DNA from: Lentibacter algarum
GTDB taxonomy: Bacteria; Pseudomonadota; Alphaproteobacteria; Rhodobacterales; Rhodobacteraceae
NCBI RefSeq assembly: GCF_040580765.1
Contig: NZ_CP158687.1
Location: forward strand, 1,612,001 to 1,676,000
Direction: 5' to 3'
Length of the DNA stretch: 64,000 nt
Position numbers and translations under genes: made by a program. A model generated the notes under the pieces. The model made no database searches. It had not been told where the DNA came from and was given only the letters and a program-made list of their open reading frames with translations. This document shows, piece by piece, positions 55,901-64,000 of the stretch (positions are counted from its first letter, which is position 1; every line of letters begins with the position of its first letter).

Positions 55901-56262
55901 AGAGACAGGCTGTCAAAGGAGACAATCCGAGCACCAGCGCCATCGAGCAGCTCTGTATCGCTCAAAAGAACGCGCGGTGCCCACCCCTCTTCAAGCACGA
56001 TAGCCGCTGCGCCAAGGCGCGCAGAATAAGGCGCTATATCGCGATTGATCTGAGCACTCAGACGCGTGGCGGCCCACTCGGGCACAACAAGTGGCTCACT
56101 GCGCAAGGCAAGTAGCCCTATGACGCCCGCCACCAGCAATAGCGCCAACAGAGCAAGGCTAAGCAGGCCCACTGCCGCGCGCCGCCGCACACTGCGCCGC
56201 TTTTTAGGCGGCGCGGCAGCCTCGGGGCTGTCTGGCGTTGGGCTGTCAGGCTCTGTGGTCAT
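52927..56262 (-). CDS. AsmA/YhdP-like envelope protein (DUF3971)
   Basis: A 1111-residue protein with an acidic proline-rich cytoplasmic N-terminus, a basic [10 protein letters not shown] anchor, one membrane helix ([21 protein letters not shown], about 33-53) and a very long periplasmic part built of beta-rich repeats, ending in an AsmA-like domain ([17 protein letters not shown]). It belongs with YhdP/TamB/AsmA proteins that bridge inner and outer membranes and are thought to carry phospholipids. ATG 56262 follows GCGGAGA. It is divergent from bcp and upstream of queA. Confidence 0.82.
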   Translation of the reverse strand: MTTEPDSPTPDSPEAAAPPKKRRSVRRRAAVGLLSLALLALLLVAGVIGLLALRSEPLVVPEWAATRLSAQINRDIAPYSARLGAAAIVLEEGWAPRVLLSDTELLDGAGARIVSFDSLSLGIALQPLVEGAIRPTDLRLSGTRLGLRRDTQGAFWLSFGEELNTASDGAGEEGAGFGQIMAQVDDLLAREAFAFFERLDIFDVTLRYEDERARRNWTVDGGRLELLHTLGELRARADFALLTGGASAAGVELSFERKAGADQAFVGLNLTDFPARDLATQAAALSWLEALRAPISGALRLSMNSEGALGPLSATLQIAEGALQPNDAATPIPFRSARTYLTYDPVTNMVLFDEINLQSEWVTLRAEGKLGLVMDEGGWPEAFIGQLRLAGISANPSELLPEPVTFESGFADLRLSLDPFRVELGQLGLKDGETAYHIEGSFEALEKGWSYQVQAAAEALDLAQVLAVWPEKAGEKTREWVSANVLEGHINEAQFALRAGPDVKAEPLVSFGFERVKLRFLPDMPLIENMSGQASLLRKRFAARANSGTVTAPEGGRLNVTGTEFIIPRTLPAPAKAVVNLRAEGQITAVLSLINQEPINALRSTNLPVTLADGRAAVSGSIGWTMQKNPPPGALTYDITASLADVRSEVIVPGRVLASPKLDVRVTPKELLISGAGRLDTIPVSGRFQAPLGADAAAATVDGTIEISPEFVRAFRLGLPAGSVSGRSMANIALTLPKGQGPSFSLSSNLAGLGLAIPQIGWSHGQDSKGRLEVSGRLGADMKVDAIRLEASGLKASGSVVLEEGAFQNASFERVTIGNWLNVPLKIVARGQGRAPRIEISGGRLDLSQTTLGTGGSAGGASAADSPPIGARLDELVISSGISLRSFRGEFSTSKGFEGNFSGSVNGQALVEGRVVPQGSRSAFRLRSEDGGQVLKAAGLLKNASGGMFDLTMAPASAKGSYNGVLSMTGVRLKDAPAMAELLNAASVVGLLEQLGGQGILFNEVESSFQLTPRRVVVSKASAVGTSMGISMDGYYDLASGAMDMQGVVSPFFIVNGIGAIFTRKGEGLVGFNYNLRGTSSDPNVQVNPLSIFTPGMFREIFRRPPPEIKR

Positions 56263-56427
56263 TCTCCGCTTTCAGGCCAGTTCATGGCCGGACGTGCGCC
56301 GGCGGTTTTATCTCATCGGTTTGGCCGCTTGGGGCGTAACAGATATACAGTGCACGCGGGCTTTGACGTTGCGCGCATGCGCTTGCGATAATATGAAACC
56401 CCACGAGACGGTAGAGGTAAAGCCAAG

Positions 56428-56892
56428 ATGACCCAAGATACGCAATTTCCTGCCCCAGACTTCAGCCTCCCAAGCGATACGGGCGAGACAGTGAGTCTTG
56501 CTGGATTGAAGGGCCAAGCTTTTGTTTTGTTTTTCTATCCGCGCGACAACACCCCAGGCTGTACGACGGAAGCCAAGGGCTTTTCCGCGGATATGAGCGC
56601 CTTTGAAGCGGCAGGCGCGCGGGTCTTTGGCGTTTCCAAAGACAGTCTTGAGAGCCACGGCAAGTTTCGCGCCAAACAGGATCTTACCGTTCCGCTGCTG
56701 TCCGACGAGCACGGCAGCCTATGTGAGGATCTCGACGTTTGGAAAGAAAAGAAGATGTACGGAAAAAGCTTCATGGGCGTCGAGCGCTCGACCTTTCTGA
56801 TTGATGGCGCGGGAACCGTTGTGCGCGCGTGGCGCAAAGTGAAGGTGCCTGGGCATGTGGAAGATGTGCTGGCCGCTGTGAAGGCGCTTTGA
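56428..56892 (+). CDS. bcp: peroxiredoxin, Bcp/PrxQ type
   Basis: A 154-residue thiol peroxidase. FYPRDNTPGCTTEAKGF gives the peroxidatic Cys45. In many Bcp proteins a resolving Cys stands five residues later; here that position is Lys50, so the enzyme is either 1-Cys or uses the other cysteine near residue 98 (GSLCEDLD). It removes hydroperoxides with electrons from thioredoxin or glutathione systems. The DUF455 gene starts one base after its stop. Confidence 0.92.
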   Translation: MTQDTQFPAPDFSLPSDTGETVSLAGLKGQAFVLFFYPRDNTPGCTTEAKGFSADMSAFEAAGARVFGVSKDSLESHGKFRAKQDLTVPLLSDEHGSLCEDLDVWKEKKMYGKSFMGVERSTFLIDGAGTVVRAWRKVKVPGHVEDVLAAVKAL

Positions 56893-56893
56893 G

Positions 56894-57721
56894 GTGACAC
56901 AAACGCTCGCGGAAATGGCGGTCGAGGTGCTTAACACGGCTGACGGGCGCGCGAAAACCGCGCTCGCACGCCAGCACGCGGCGACATGGTTTGCGGCGCG
57001 CGACGCGGGCACCCCCCTTGAAATCGGGACCGCCAGCCCGCCGATGCACCCTGCTCGCCCCGAGGCACCAGAGCTGCTCAGCCCGCGCGATGTACCACGT
57101 CGAAAACCCGGCTCCGAAAAAGGCCGCATCGCGCTTTTGCATGCGGTTGCGCATATCGAACTCAACGCGGTTGATCTGCATTGGGATATTATTGCGCGGT
57201 TTTCGCATGTGCCCTTTCCGCTGGGCTACTATGACGACTGGGTCAGAGCCGGCGACGAAGAAGCGAAGCATTTCAATCTCGTAAGTGACTGCCTTGAAGC
57301 TCTGGGCAGCTATTATGGGGCCTTGCCTGCCCATGCGGGCATGTGGCGTGCAGCGGAAGACACGGCAGAGGATATCATGGGACGCCTGGCTGTCGTGCCG
57401 ATGGTGCTGGAAGCGCGCGGCCTTGATGTCACGCCAGGAATGATTGAGATTTTTCGCAAGGCGGGACTTGATGACGCTGTGGAGGCGCTGCAGATCATTT
57501 ACGGTGAGGAAGTCGGCCATGTCGCCTATGGATCAAAGTGGTTTCACTTCCTCTGCGGGCGCGACGGGATTGACCCGAAGCCCGAGTTTCATCGCCTTGT
57601 GCGGCATTACTTTCACAGCCAGCTGAAGCCCCCGTTCAACGAAGAAAAGCGCGCTGAAGCGGGGATACCGCCTGATTTTTATTGGCCACTGGCCGATGAG
57701 ACACCCGTGGCTAAACGCTAA
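56894..57721 (+). CDS. DUF455 ferritin-like protein
   Basis: A 275-residue helical protein of DUF455. Carboxylates and His residues in LLHAVAHIELNAVDLHWDI, GDEEAKHFNLV, EARGLDVTPGM and YGEEVGHVAYG are placed like a ferritin-like di-iron centre. The reaction is unknown; a link with the TDP/MiaE-like tRNA hydroxylases is possible. The start is GTG 56894, with AAGG about nine bases upstream inside bcp; the next ATG (56915) lacks a site. Directly joined to bcp, so probably one operon. Confidence 0.8.
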   Translation: MTQTLAEMAVEVLNTADGRAKTALARQHAATWFAARDAGTPLEIGTASPPMHPARPEAPELLSPRDVPRRKPGSEKGRIALLHAVAHIELNAVDLHWDIIARFSHVPFPLGYYDDWVRAGDEEAKHFNLVSDCLEALGSYYGALPAHAGMWRAAEDTAEDIMGRLAVVPMVLEARGLDVTPGMIEIFRKAGLDDAVEALQIIYGEEVGHVAYGSKWFHFLCGRDGIDPKPEFHRLVRHYFHSQLKPPFNEEKRAEAGIPPDFYWPLADETPVAKR

Positions 57722-57904
57722 AGTGCAGCGCAGTATCGGCGAGATTTCGCCGTAAATATCATGTTTCCAATATGATGCGCCCCAAAGCGGCCAAAAAACT
57801 TGCGCCCTTGGGAACAGGGCGTTAATCCCTTTTGAGATGGCAATCTGGGGATGGGCCGTCATGCTGCGACGATGCCACACTCTCATGGTCCGTCGCCACT
57901 TGAT

Positions 57905-59260
57905 ATGAAACGGCCAAGGAACTCATCGTTGCGCACACAGCTTGCTATCCGTATCGACTCGTTTTTGGAGCGCTATTTTCCAGAACGTCGTGTTTTTCTG
58001 AGATCAGACAAAGACACACGCTTTATCCGCCTGCGGCCTCTGGTGCAGCTCTTCGCCTTCTCTGGTGCGGCTTTGGTTGTGGCGTGGTCGATCATTGCGA
58101 CAGCGATCTTGTTGATGGACAGCATCGGCGCGGGCAACTTTCGCGAACAAGCCAAGCGTGACCAGCAGACCTACCAGAGCCGGTTGAACTTTATCTCTGT
58201 GCAGCGTGATACCCGCGCCGAAGAGGCCCTCGCGGCTCAAGAACGTTTCAACAGCGCTTTGCAGCAAATTTCCCTGATGCAATCAGAGCTTCTGGCCTCT
58301 GAAACGCGCCGTCGTGAAATGGAAACAGGGATTGAAATTATTCAGAATACCCTGCGTTCGGCGATGAATGAGCGTGACGATGCGCGTGATCAGCTCGCCG
58401 CAATTGCCCAGGCGCAAGAGAATGGCGGAGCTGTGCAGGTCGCGGGAATCAATTCCAACAGCAACGCGCTTGGCCTGATCACACAGGCTCTCGCCGAAAC
58501 AGCGGCAGAGCGTGATAAAGTGGTTGCTGATGCACAATTTGCGCTCAACCAAGCCGCTGAAATGGAAGAGCGCATTGCGCTTATGAAAGACCAGAACGAC
58601 CAGATTTTCCGCCAGCTTGAAGAAGCCATGACTGTTTCTGTGAAGCCGCTGGACCGCATGTTCCGCGCCGCTGGAATGAACACAGACAGCCTTTTGAAGC
58701 AGGTGCGCCGGGGGTATGACGGACAAGGCGGAGCATTGACGCCGTTGTCTTTTTCGACACGGGGTGAAGAGCCTTCCTCTGCCGAGCGCCGCGCCAACCG
58801 CATTATCCGCGAACTGGATCGTCTCAATCTTTACCGTCTTGCCGCCTCAAAAGCGCCCTTCGCCAACCCAGTCAAAGCGGGCTATCGCTTTACATCGCCC
58901 TACGGCTACCGCCGCGACCCCAAGACGGGCGGACGCCGCATGCACAACGGTGTTGATTTTGCGGGACCAGTGGGGACACCCCTTTATGCGACGGCTGACG
59001 GGATCGTTACGCATGCAGGCTGGAGCTCTGGATATGGCCGCCTTGTGAAGATCCGACACGAGTTCGGCATCGAAACACGCTACGCCCACCAAAACCAAAT
59101 TCGGGTTAAAGTTGGACAAAGGGTATCGCGTGGACAACGAATTGGTGATATGGGAGCATCTGGACGAGTGACTGGCCCCCATCTGCACTATGAAGTACGT
59201 GTGGGCGGACAAGCCGTGAACCCAATGATCTATATCAAGGCAGCTAACGATGTTTTCTAA
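57905..59260 (+). CDS. M23 (LytM-type) murein endopeptidase
   Basis: A 451-residue protein: short cytoplasmic tail, one membrane helix (LVQLFAFSGAALVVAWSIIA), a long periplasmic coiled coil (about 90-260) and a C-terminal peptidase M23 domain with MHNGVDFAG and HLHYE zinc ligands. It cuts peptidoglycan cross-links or controls enzymes that do. The bactofilin gene overlaps its 3' end by 11 bases, the usual pairing in proteobacteria, where bactofilin places the enzyme. Start 57905 (MKRPRNSSL) fits relatives best; ATG 57851 is possible. Confidence 0.88.
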   Translation: MKRPRNSSLRTQLAIRIDSFLERYFPERRVFLRSDKDTRFIRLRPLVQLFAFSGAALVVAWSIIATAILLMDSIGAGNFREQAKRDQQTYQSRLNFISVQRDTRAEEALAAQERFNSALQQISLMQSELLASETRRREMETGIEIIQNTLRSAMNERDDARDQLAAIAQAQENGGAVQVAGINSNSNALGLITQALAETAAERDKVVADAQFALNQAAEMEERIALMKDQNDQIFRQLEEAMTVSVKPLDRMFRAAGMNTDSLLKQVRRGYDGQGGALTPLSFSTRGEEPSSAERRANRIIRELDRLNLYRLAASKAPFANPVKAGYRFTSPYGYRRDPKTGGRRMHNGVDFAGPVGTPLYATADGIVTHAGWSSGYGRLVKIRHEFGIETRYAHQNQIRVKVGQRVSRGQRIGDMGASGRVTGPHLHYEVRVGGQAVNPMIYIKAANDVF

Positions 59261-59786
59261 AAGCAAAATCAACGAACCTGGCCCGAAGGCCGATAGCACA
59301 ACACCTGCTTCTGGCGCTGACAAGGGAGCCCCTGCGGCCCCAAGCAAGCCAGCCATGCCCGGCGGCAGCGAGTTCAAGGCGTCAGCCCCTAAAGCCAAGC
59401 CGCCAGCCTCGGTATTGTCATCAGACCTGCATGTGACAGGCAACCTGCGCACAACTGGCGATATTCAGATTGAAGGCACAATTGAGGGCGACATCCGCGC
59501 GCATCTTCTGACAGTGGGCGAAGGCGCAACTGTTAAGGGCGAAGTGATCGCGGATGATGTGGTCGTGAATGGCCGCGTTGTTGGCCGTGTGCGCGGCCTC
59601 AAGGTCCGCCTCACCTCAACAGCCCGTGTTGAAGGCGATATCATTCATAAGACCATCGCCATTGAGAGCGGTGCGCATTTTGAAGGCTCTGTTCAGCGCC
59701 AAGACGATCCGCTCAACTCAGGCGCTAAAGGCAGCGCTGCGTCAGCCGCAGCCGCCGCAGCAGCCCCCAAAGACCCAGCGTCATAA
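59250..59786 (+). CDS. bactofilin
   Basis: A 178-residue cytoskeletal protein. A disordered Pro/Ala-rich head (about 1-60) precedes a beta-helical core with VTGNLRTTGDIQIEGTIEGD and GEGATVKGEVIADDVVVNGR, and a poly-Ala tail follows (SAASAAAAAAAPKD). Bactofilins polymerise without nucleotide on the inner membrane and recruit the paired M23 peptidase, shaping the cell. The start lies within the last codons of that gene, and the two form an operon. Confidence 0.92.
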   Translation: MFSKSKINEPGPKADSTTPASGADKGAPAAPSKPAMPGGSEFKASAPKAKPPASVLSSDLHVTGNLRTTGDIQIEGTIEGDIRAHLLTVGEGATVKGEVIADDVVVNGRVVGRVRGLKVRLTSTARVEGDIIHKTIAIESGAHFEGSVQRQDDPLNSGAKGSAASAAAAAAAPKDPAS

Positions 59787-59798
59787 GCGCTTGTTGGC

Positions 59799-61259
59799 AT
59801 GACTGATTTGACACGGGCATTGCAGGAGACTGCAGTGCCCGTTTCCTTTGTGGCGCCGGAAAAACGCCGTCTTGTTTTGATCGCAGCTATTCTTGCGTCG
59901 GCGCTTGGCTTTATTGACGGGTCTGTCTTGGCGATCGCCCTGCCTGCCATGCGCGAGAGCCTCGGCGCGGGGCTTGCAGAGGCGCAATGGATCTACAACG
60001 GCTATATGCTCATGCTCAGCGCCTTTGTGCTTGCGGGTGGCGCGCTCGGCGACAAGCTTGGCCTTGGGCGCAGCTTTGCAAGTGGGATCGCAGCATTTGT
60101 GGCGGCGTCACTCCTCTGCGCGCTGGCACAAACGCCTGAGCAGATGATCGCAGCACGTGTGCTGCAAGGACTTGGGGCCGCGGTCATGGTACCTGGCTCT
60201 CTCGCGGCCATCACCCGTGCTTACCCCCGCGACGAGCGTGGCGGCGCTATCGGGCTTTGGGCGGCAAGCTCGTCTCTTACCACGGCGCTTGGGCCACTTT
60301 TGGGCGGCGCATTTCTCAGCTACGGCGGACCTGAGGCTTGGCGCTTTATCTTTGCGATCAACCTCCCGCTAGGGGCGCTCGCGATATGGCTCATTGTGGC
60401 CAACACACGCGACACGCGCACAAACCGATCTACTCAGATTGACATTTGGGGGGGCGGACTGGCTTCGCTCGCGTTCTTTTTCATCGCCTTTTCCTTCACA
60501 CAGGCAGAGCCACTCTACGGGCTCACAGGGCTTGCAGTGCTTTGCGTTTTTGTCTGGCACGAAGCCCACTGCCCTGCCCCGATGATTGATATCAAGCTTT
60601 TCAAATTGCGTGATTTTTCGGCTGTGAACCTTGCCACGCTTTTGATGTGGATGGGGTTTCAGGGCGTTCTGTTTTATCTGCCGATGACGCTGATTGCGGG
60701 ATGGGGGCAAGCCGCCTTGCTGACAGCGCTGAGCTTTACGCCAATGGCGATATTTATTGCTGTGCTGTCGCCGCGCATGGGGCGGCTGGCCGACCGCATC
60801 GGCCCAAGGCCTCTCATTGCGGCGGGCGCACTTGTTGTGGCCTCTGGCTTTATCGGGCTGAGCTTTGGGGTGACCACAGGGGCCTTCTGGCTTGGCATTC
60901 TTCCAGCAACCTCACTGATCGGACTTGGACTGGGCATGGCTGTTGCCCCGTTGACCACTGCTGTGGTCAATTCGGTGCCAGACGAGAGCGCAGGCACGGC
61001 CTCTGGCGTGAACAATGCGGCAGCGCGGGTCGCAGGGCTGATGGGCGTTGCGAGCCTTGGAATGATCGCACAGGCGGGCTATCTCGCGGCAGGTGGCCAA
61101 GACAGCTTTGGGGCCTTTTCAACAGATGTGACTCACGGCGCTGCCATGATCATAGGCTTTCAGTTCGTGGCTTATGGTGCGGCCTTTTTTGCGACTTTGG
61201 GCGCGGTTATTGTCTGGTTGGGAATGGGCGCTCAAGCGTCGAGTTCAGCATCCCAGTAG
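59799..61259 (+). CDS. DHA2-type MFS transporter
   Basis: A 486-residue membrane protein with about fourteen helices, of the EmrB/QacA drug:H+ antiporter-2 type. AILASALGFIDGSVLAIALP is helix 1 with the family Asp, GGALGDKLGLGRSF motif A and RVLQGLGAAVMVPGSLA motif C-like. It likely exports drugs or small organic compounds. It follows bactofilin by 12 bp but is probably unrelated in function. Its last 28 bases overlap the convergent HNH gene. Confidence 0.87.
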   Translation: MTDLTRALQETAVPVSFVAPEKRRLVLIAAILASALGFIDGSVLAIALPAMRESLGAGLAEAQWIYNGYMLMLSAFVLAGGALGDKLGLGRSFASGIAAFVAASLLCALAQTPEQMIAARVLQGLGAAVMVPGSLAAITRAYPRDERGGAIGLWAASSSLTTALGPLLGGAFLSYGGPEAWRFIFAINLPLGALAIWLIVANTRDTRTNRSTQIDIWGGGLASLAFFFIAFSFTQAEPLYGLTGLAVLCVFVWHEAHCPAPMIDIKLFKLRDFSAVNLATLLMWMGFQGVLFYLPMTLIAGWGQAALLTALSFTPMAIFIAVLSPRMGRLADRIGPRPLIAAGALVVASGFIGLSFGVTTGAFWLGILPATSLIGLGLGMAVAPLTTAVVNSVPDESAGTASGVNNAAARVAGLMGVASLGMIAQAGYLAAGGQDSFGAFSTDVTHGAAMIIGFQFVAYGAAFFATLGAVIVWLGMGAQASSSASQ

Positions 61260-61816
61260 AGGAAGTCCATCCAGCTGTCGTGCAAATGATTGGGTGGAAA
61301 TTTGCGCCCCATATTCCGAAGCTCTTCAGCGGCGGGCGGCCGCGGCGGCTTGCGCAGATGAAGCCCGCACTGGCGCAGGCTTTTTGAGCCTTTCTTGAGG
61401 TTGCAGGGGCTACAGGCGGCCACCACATTTTGCCAGCTTGTCACACCACCTGCGGCGCGTGGAACCACATGGTCAAAGGTGAGGTCACCTTTTGCTCCGC
61501 AGTATTGGCAGCAAAATTCATCCCTCAAAAACAAATTAAAGCGCGTGAAGGCCACGCGCTTTTGAGGTTTGACATAATCTTTGAGGACAACGACAGATGG
61601 GATCCTGATCACCGTCGAGGGGCTGCGCACCACCTCGTCATATTCTGCGATGATATCCACCCGATCCAACCACGCCGCTTTGACGGCTTCTTGCCAAGGC
61701 CAAAGCGACAGCGGGTAATAACTGAGGGGTCTATAGTCGGCGTTGAGCACCAATGCAGGATGCTGTTTGAGGCTTGCCGGGTTGCGCTGAAAGTCTGTCC
61801 TAAACGTACCGTCCAT
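61232..61816 (-). CDS. HNH endonuclease
   Basis: A 194-residue protein: an N-terminal ALVLNADYRPLSYYPLSLWP and a C-terminal HNH nuclease domain with CCQYCG, LTFDHVVPRAAGG, then ACSPCNLKKGS (zinc Cys pairs and catalytic His). It is a chromosomal house type common in alphaproteobacteria; no toxin, phage or restriction partner is near. Start 61816 opens the conserved part; the longer frame to 61861 is possible. Confidence 0.88.
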   Translation of the reverse strand: MDGTFRTDFQRNPASLKQHPALVLNADYRPLSYYPLSLWPWQEAVKAAWLDRVDIIAEYDEVVRSPSTVIRIPSVVVLKDYVKPQKRVAFTRFNLFLRDEFCCQYCGAKGDLTFDHVVPRAAGGVTSWQNVVAACSPCNLKKGSKSLRQCGLHLRKPPRPPAAEELRNMGRKFPPNHLHDSWMDFLYWDAELDA

Positions 61817-61904
61817 ATGCCGTATCTCTGCTCCGCTCGCAGGCTTGGCCAGATGTGGCACACCCGCTTATGTGAACCACTATATATCGTGGCAAGCATC
61901 GGGC

Positions 61905-61920
61905 AAGCGTCTTGACGCTT
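61905..61920. promoter_or_regulatory. palindrome upstream of the HNH gene
   Basis: AAGCGTC-TT-GACGCTT, a perfect 7+7 inverted repeat, 89 bp before the HNH start. It could be an operator or a short hairpin; no T run follows on either side. Confidence 0.3.
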
Positions 61921-62103
61921 ACCCTTATGTGCAAAGCTAAACAGAGCAGTTTGACAGAGATGTGACACAGTGCTCAGACTTTAAGAGCTTGATAAGGCAG
62001 TATTTTATCAGACTCTCATGGCAAGCCCTCAACGGTGCGACAGAGCTGTTCAAAAATCAGAGGCTGGTCAACCAAGAGCCCGCAGCAAAAGAATCGCCCC
62101 GCC

Positions 62104-63258
62104 TCAGTCGGCGGCGCGCTCTGCTTCGATCTGGCGCCAGCGGGCAACATTGGCGTTGTGCTCAGCCAGCGTCACAGCAAAAGCGTGACCGCCTGTGCCA
62201 TCCGCAACAAAGAAAATGTAGTCGGTGCTGTCAGGATCAAGTGCGGCTTCAATGCTCGCGCGGCCAGGGTTGGCGATCGGCGTTGGCGTCAGCGCGTCGA
62301 TGACATATGTGTTGTAAGGGGTCGCTGCGCGCAGCTCGGAGCGGCGCAATCCGCGCCCCAGAACACCCTGCCCCAATGTGATCCCGTAGATCACGGCGGG
62401 GTCAGTTTGGAGCTTCATTCCAAGGCGCAGACGGTTCACAAAAACGCTCGCGACTTGTCTGCGCTCTTCAGCGACGCCTGTTTCTTTTTCAATCAAAGAG
62501 GCCAAGATGAGCGCCTCTTCGGGGCTGTTCACAGGCAGGCCTTCGACACGGTTTTCCCAGGCCTCAGCCAGAATGCTGTCTTGTCGCTCGGCCATTTCAG
62601 CCAAAAGTTCTTCGCGCTTGTCGCCTTTTTTGACTTCATAGCTTTGCGGCGCAAGGCTGCCTTCGGCGGGCACTTCGGAAACATCCCCGTCAAGAAGCGA
62701 AATGCGCTTGAGCCCTTCAACGATCTGCCAGCTTGTCACGCCCTCGGCGACGGCGATCCGAAAGCGTGTATCGGCACGGTCGCGCACATCAAGATATTCG
62801 GCGGGGGCTTCCTCAGCAGCGGGATCGAACTTGGCCTTTTCGATATAGGTGCTTGTGGCGGGGTCAAGCTCTCGCACGAGGTTGGAAAGCTGTGTCACGC
62901 CAATGCGATAAACGATCTCAGTGCCGCAGGTGCTTGCGCCGCCACGGGTGATGATATCCGCGATGTCTTTCATCGTCGATTTGGCCGGAACGAGATAGCT
63001 GCCTGCCTTAAGATCACCCGTTAGGTCGGCATAATCCATGCCGACACGCAGGAGCATACCTGATGTGATAGCACCTTGATCTTCAAGAGTTTTACTGACG
63101 CGATTGACATTGCTTCCGCGCTCAACACGCAGGCAGATTTGCTCTTCTAGCGGGCCTTCCGCGCTATACTCGGTCTGACCCCAAAGGATCAGACCGCCAA
63201 GCAAGAAAATCGCGACGATAAGCATCGTCAGAGCATTTGAAGCAATGTGACGCCACAT
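62104..63258 (-). CDS. mltG: endolytic murein transglycosylase
   Basis: A 384-residue MltG (YceG) with one N-terminal membrane helix (LTMLIVAIFLLGGLILWG) and a periplasmic lytic domain. The catalytic Glu lies in LASLIEKETG, and NRLRLGMKLQTDPAVIYG and YNTYVIDALTPTPIANPG are family blocks. It cuts growing glycan strands near their membrane end. It starts four bases after the fabF stop; the fabF-mltG order is common in alphaproteobacteria. Confidence 0.94.
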   Translation of the reverse strand: MWRHIASNALTMLIVAIFLLGGLILWGQTEYSAEGPLEEQICLRVERGSNVNRVSKTLEDQGAITSGMLLRVGMDYADLTGDLKAGSYLVPAKSTMKDIADIITRGGASTCGTEIVYRIGVTQLSNLVRELDPATSTYIEKAKFDPAAEEAPAEYLDVRDRADTRFRIAVAEGVTSWQIVEGLKRISLLDGDVSEVPAEGSLAPQSYEVKKGDKREELLAEMAERQDSILAEAWENRVEGLPVNSPEEALILASLIEKETGVAEERRQVASVFVNRLRLGMKLQTDPAVIYGITLGQGVLGRGLRRSELRAATPYNTYVIDALTPTPIANPGRASIEAALDPDSTDYIFFVADGTGGHAFAVTLAEHNANVARWRQIEAERAAD

Positions 63259-63262
63259 AGGT

Positions 63263-64000
63263 TTAGTCTACCTTTCGGAAAATAACCGATGCGTTCGTGC
63301 CGCCAAAACCGAAGCTGTTTGAAAGCGCGATGTCGATCTTGCGCTCGCGCTTTTCACCTGCACATAGGTCTACCACGGTCTCACAATCGACTGTCTCAAG
63401 GTTGATCGTGGGCGGGGCAACCTGATCACGGATCGCGAGGATTGAGAAAATCGCTTCAATCGCGCCCGCCGCGCCAAGCAAGTGCCCTGTCATCGACTTG
63501 GTTGACGACATGGAAAGCTTGGCTGAGGCCTCTGGTCCCATCATCCGCTCGACAGCGCCAAGCTCGATTGTGTCGGCCATGGTCGATGTGCCGTGGGCGT
63601 TGACATAGTCAATCTCGGTGGGGCTGATGCCGGCATTGGCACAGGCCGCCCGCATGGCGCGCTCGGCCCCCTCGTGATCGGGGGGAGGCGCTGTGATGTG
63701 GTAGGCGTCGCCTGATAGGCCATAGCCCGCCACTTCGGCATAGATCTTCGCGCCGCGCGCTTTGGCGTGCTCGTATTCTTCAAGCACGACAACGCCCGCG
63801 CCCTCGCCCATGACGAAGCCATCGCGGTTTGCGTCCCAAGGGCGAGACGCTTTGGTTGGGTCTTCGTCGTGACCAGTGGAGAGGGCTTTGCAGGCGTTGA
63901 AACCAGCGATGCCGATTTCACAAATGGCGGCTTCTGCACCACCTGCGACCATCACATCCGCATCACCATGCTGGATGAGGCGCGATGCATCGCCAATCGC
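63263..64000 (-). CDS. fabF: 3-oxoacyl-ACP synthase II, C-terminal part (partial)
   Basis: The frame is open to the window end; about 245 C-terminal codons are present. [18 protein letters not shown] holds the first catalytic His, [18 protein letters not shown] the Lys and second His, and [15 protein letters not shown] the C-terminal glycine loop of KAS II, which elongates fatty acyl-ACP. The active-site Cys lies upstream, outside the window. Followed by mltG with a four-base gap. Confidence 0.94.
   Translation of the reverse strand, partial: AIGDASRLIQHGDADVMVAGGAEAAICEIGIAGFNACKALSTGHDEDPTKASRPWDANRDGFVMGEGAGVVVLEEYEHAKARGAKIYAEVAGYGLSGDAYHITAPPPDHEGAERAMRAACANAGISPTEIDYVNAHGTSTMADTIELGAVERMMGPEASAKLSMSSTKSMTGHLLGAAGAIEAIFSILAIRDQVAPPTINLETVDCETVVDLCAGEKRERKIDIALSNSFGFGGTNASVIFRKVD

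Noticed and set aside
61232..61816. HNH nuclease as part of a defence or phage system
   Set aside because: No methyltransferase, terminase, toxin or integrase lies near; it is a common stand-alone chromosomal gene.

Overview
The window reads as ordinary chromosome of a marine alphaproteobacterium of the Roseobacter group (Rhodobacteraceae). The signs are a B12-dependent class II ribonucleotide reductase, several GcvT-type dimethylglycine/sarcosine dehydrogenase homologues, a valine degradation locus, an arginase-ctlX-ornithine cyclodeaminase operon, a giant RTX/Hint surface protein, a GTTC-N7-GTTC SOS box in front of uvrA, and many TGATG/ATGA translational overlaps. I see no prophage, insertion sequence, integrase or CRISPR array. 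The species cannot be fixed from sequence alone.

Layout. 1-6200: end of aroB, then two divergent paralogous FAD/GcvT oxidoreductases for methylated glycines, a MocA-like nucleotidyltransferase and a decayed RTX-type fragment. 6366-13008: one 2171-residue minus-strand gene for a secreted RTX/cadherin-like protein with a C-terminal Hint (intein-like) domain; it holds five near-identical 282-bp tandem repeats. 13009-18220: a long gene-poor gap, an alpha/beta hydrolase-like protein, tRNA-Leu(CAA), an FAD monooxygenase, a DedA-like protein with dsbB, and a small exported protein. 18221-21714: an Lrp-type regulator divergent from arginase, CtlX and ornithine cyclodeaminase, which together turn arginine and citrulline into proline. 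21777-27276: two tandem EF-hand proteins, nrdJ with two NrdR-like boxes, and tRNA-Pro(TGG). 27339-33741: zapA and a coiled-coil partner, transketolase, a glyceraldehyde-3-phosphate dehydrogenase and coaD. 33834-41993: a CBS protein, then a LysR regulator and mmsA, followed by ibd-type acyl-CoA dehydrogenase, 3-hydroxyisobutyryl-CoA hydrolase and mmsB (distal valine catabolism), with a YbdK ligase and a cupredoxin between them. 42129-44215: a glycosyltransferase with a C-terminal winged helix, and a small membrane protein. 44247-50422: uvrA, rhodanese, methyltransferase, lpdA, DUF924. 50515-57721: MFS transporter, queA, an AsmA-like giant, bcp, DUF455. 57905-64000: M23 peptidase with bactofilin (cell shape), DHA2-type MFS, HNH endonuclease, mltG and the 3' part of fabF.

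The most unusual signal is not a gene. About 130 bp of intergenic DNA at 18077-18206 is present again, inverted, at 43788-43918. Both copies carry three GTGCAC hexamers exactly 11 bp apart, begin at or just after the stop codon of a gene, and align almost without gaps although neither codes for protein. I found no named family for it. Other points worth checking are the Hint-bearing giant with its homogenised repeats, the glycosyltransferase-winged-helix fusion, and predicted NrdR, LexA and Lrp operators.
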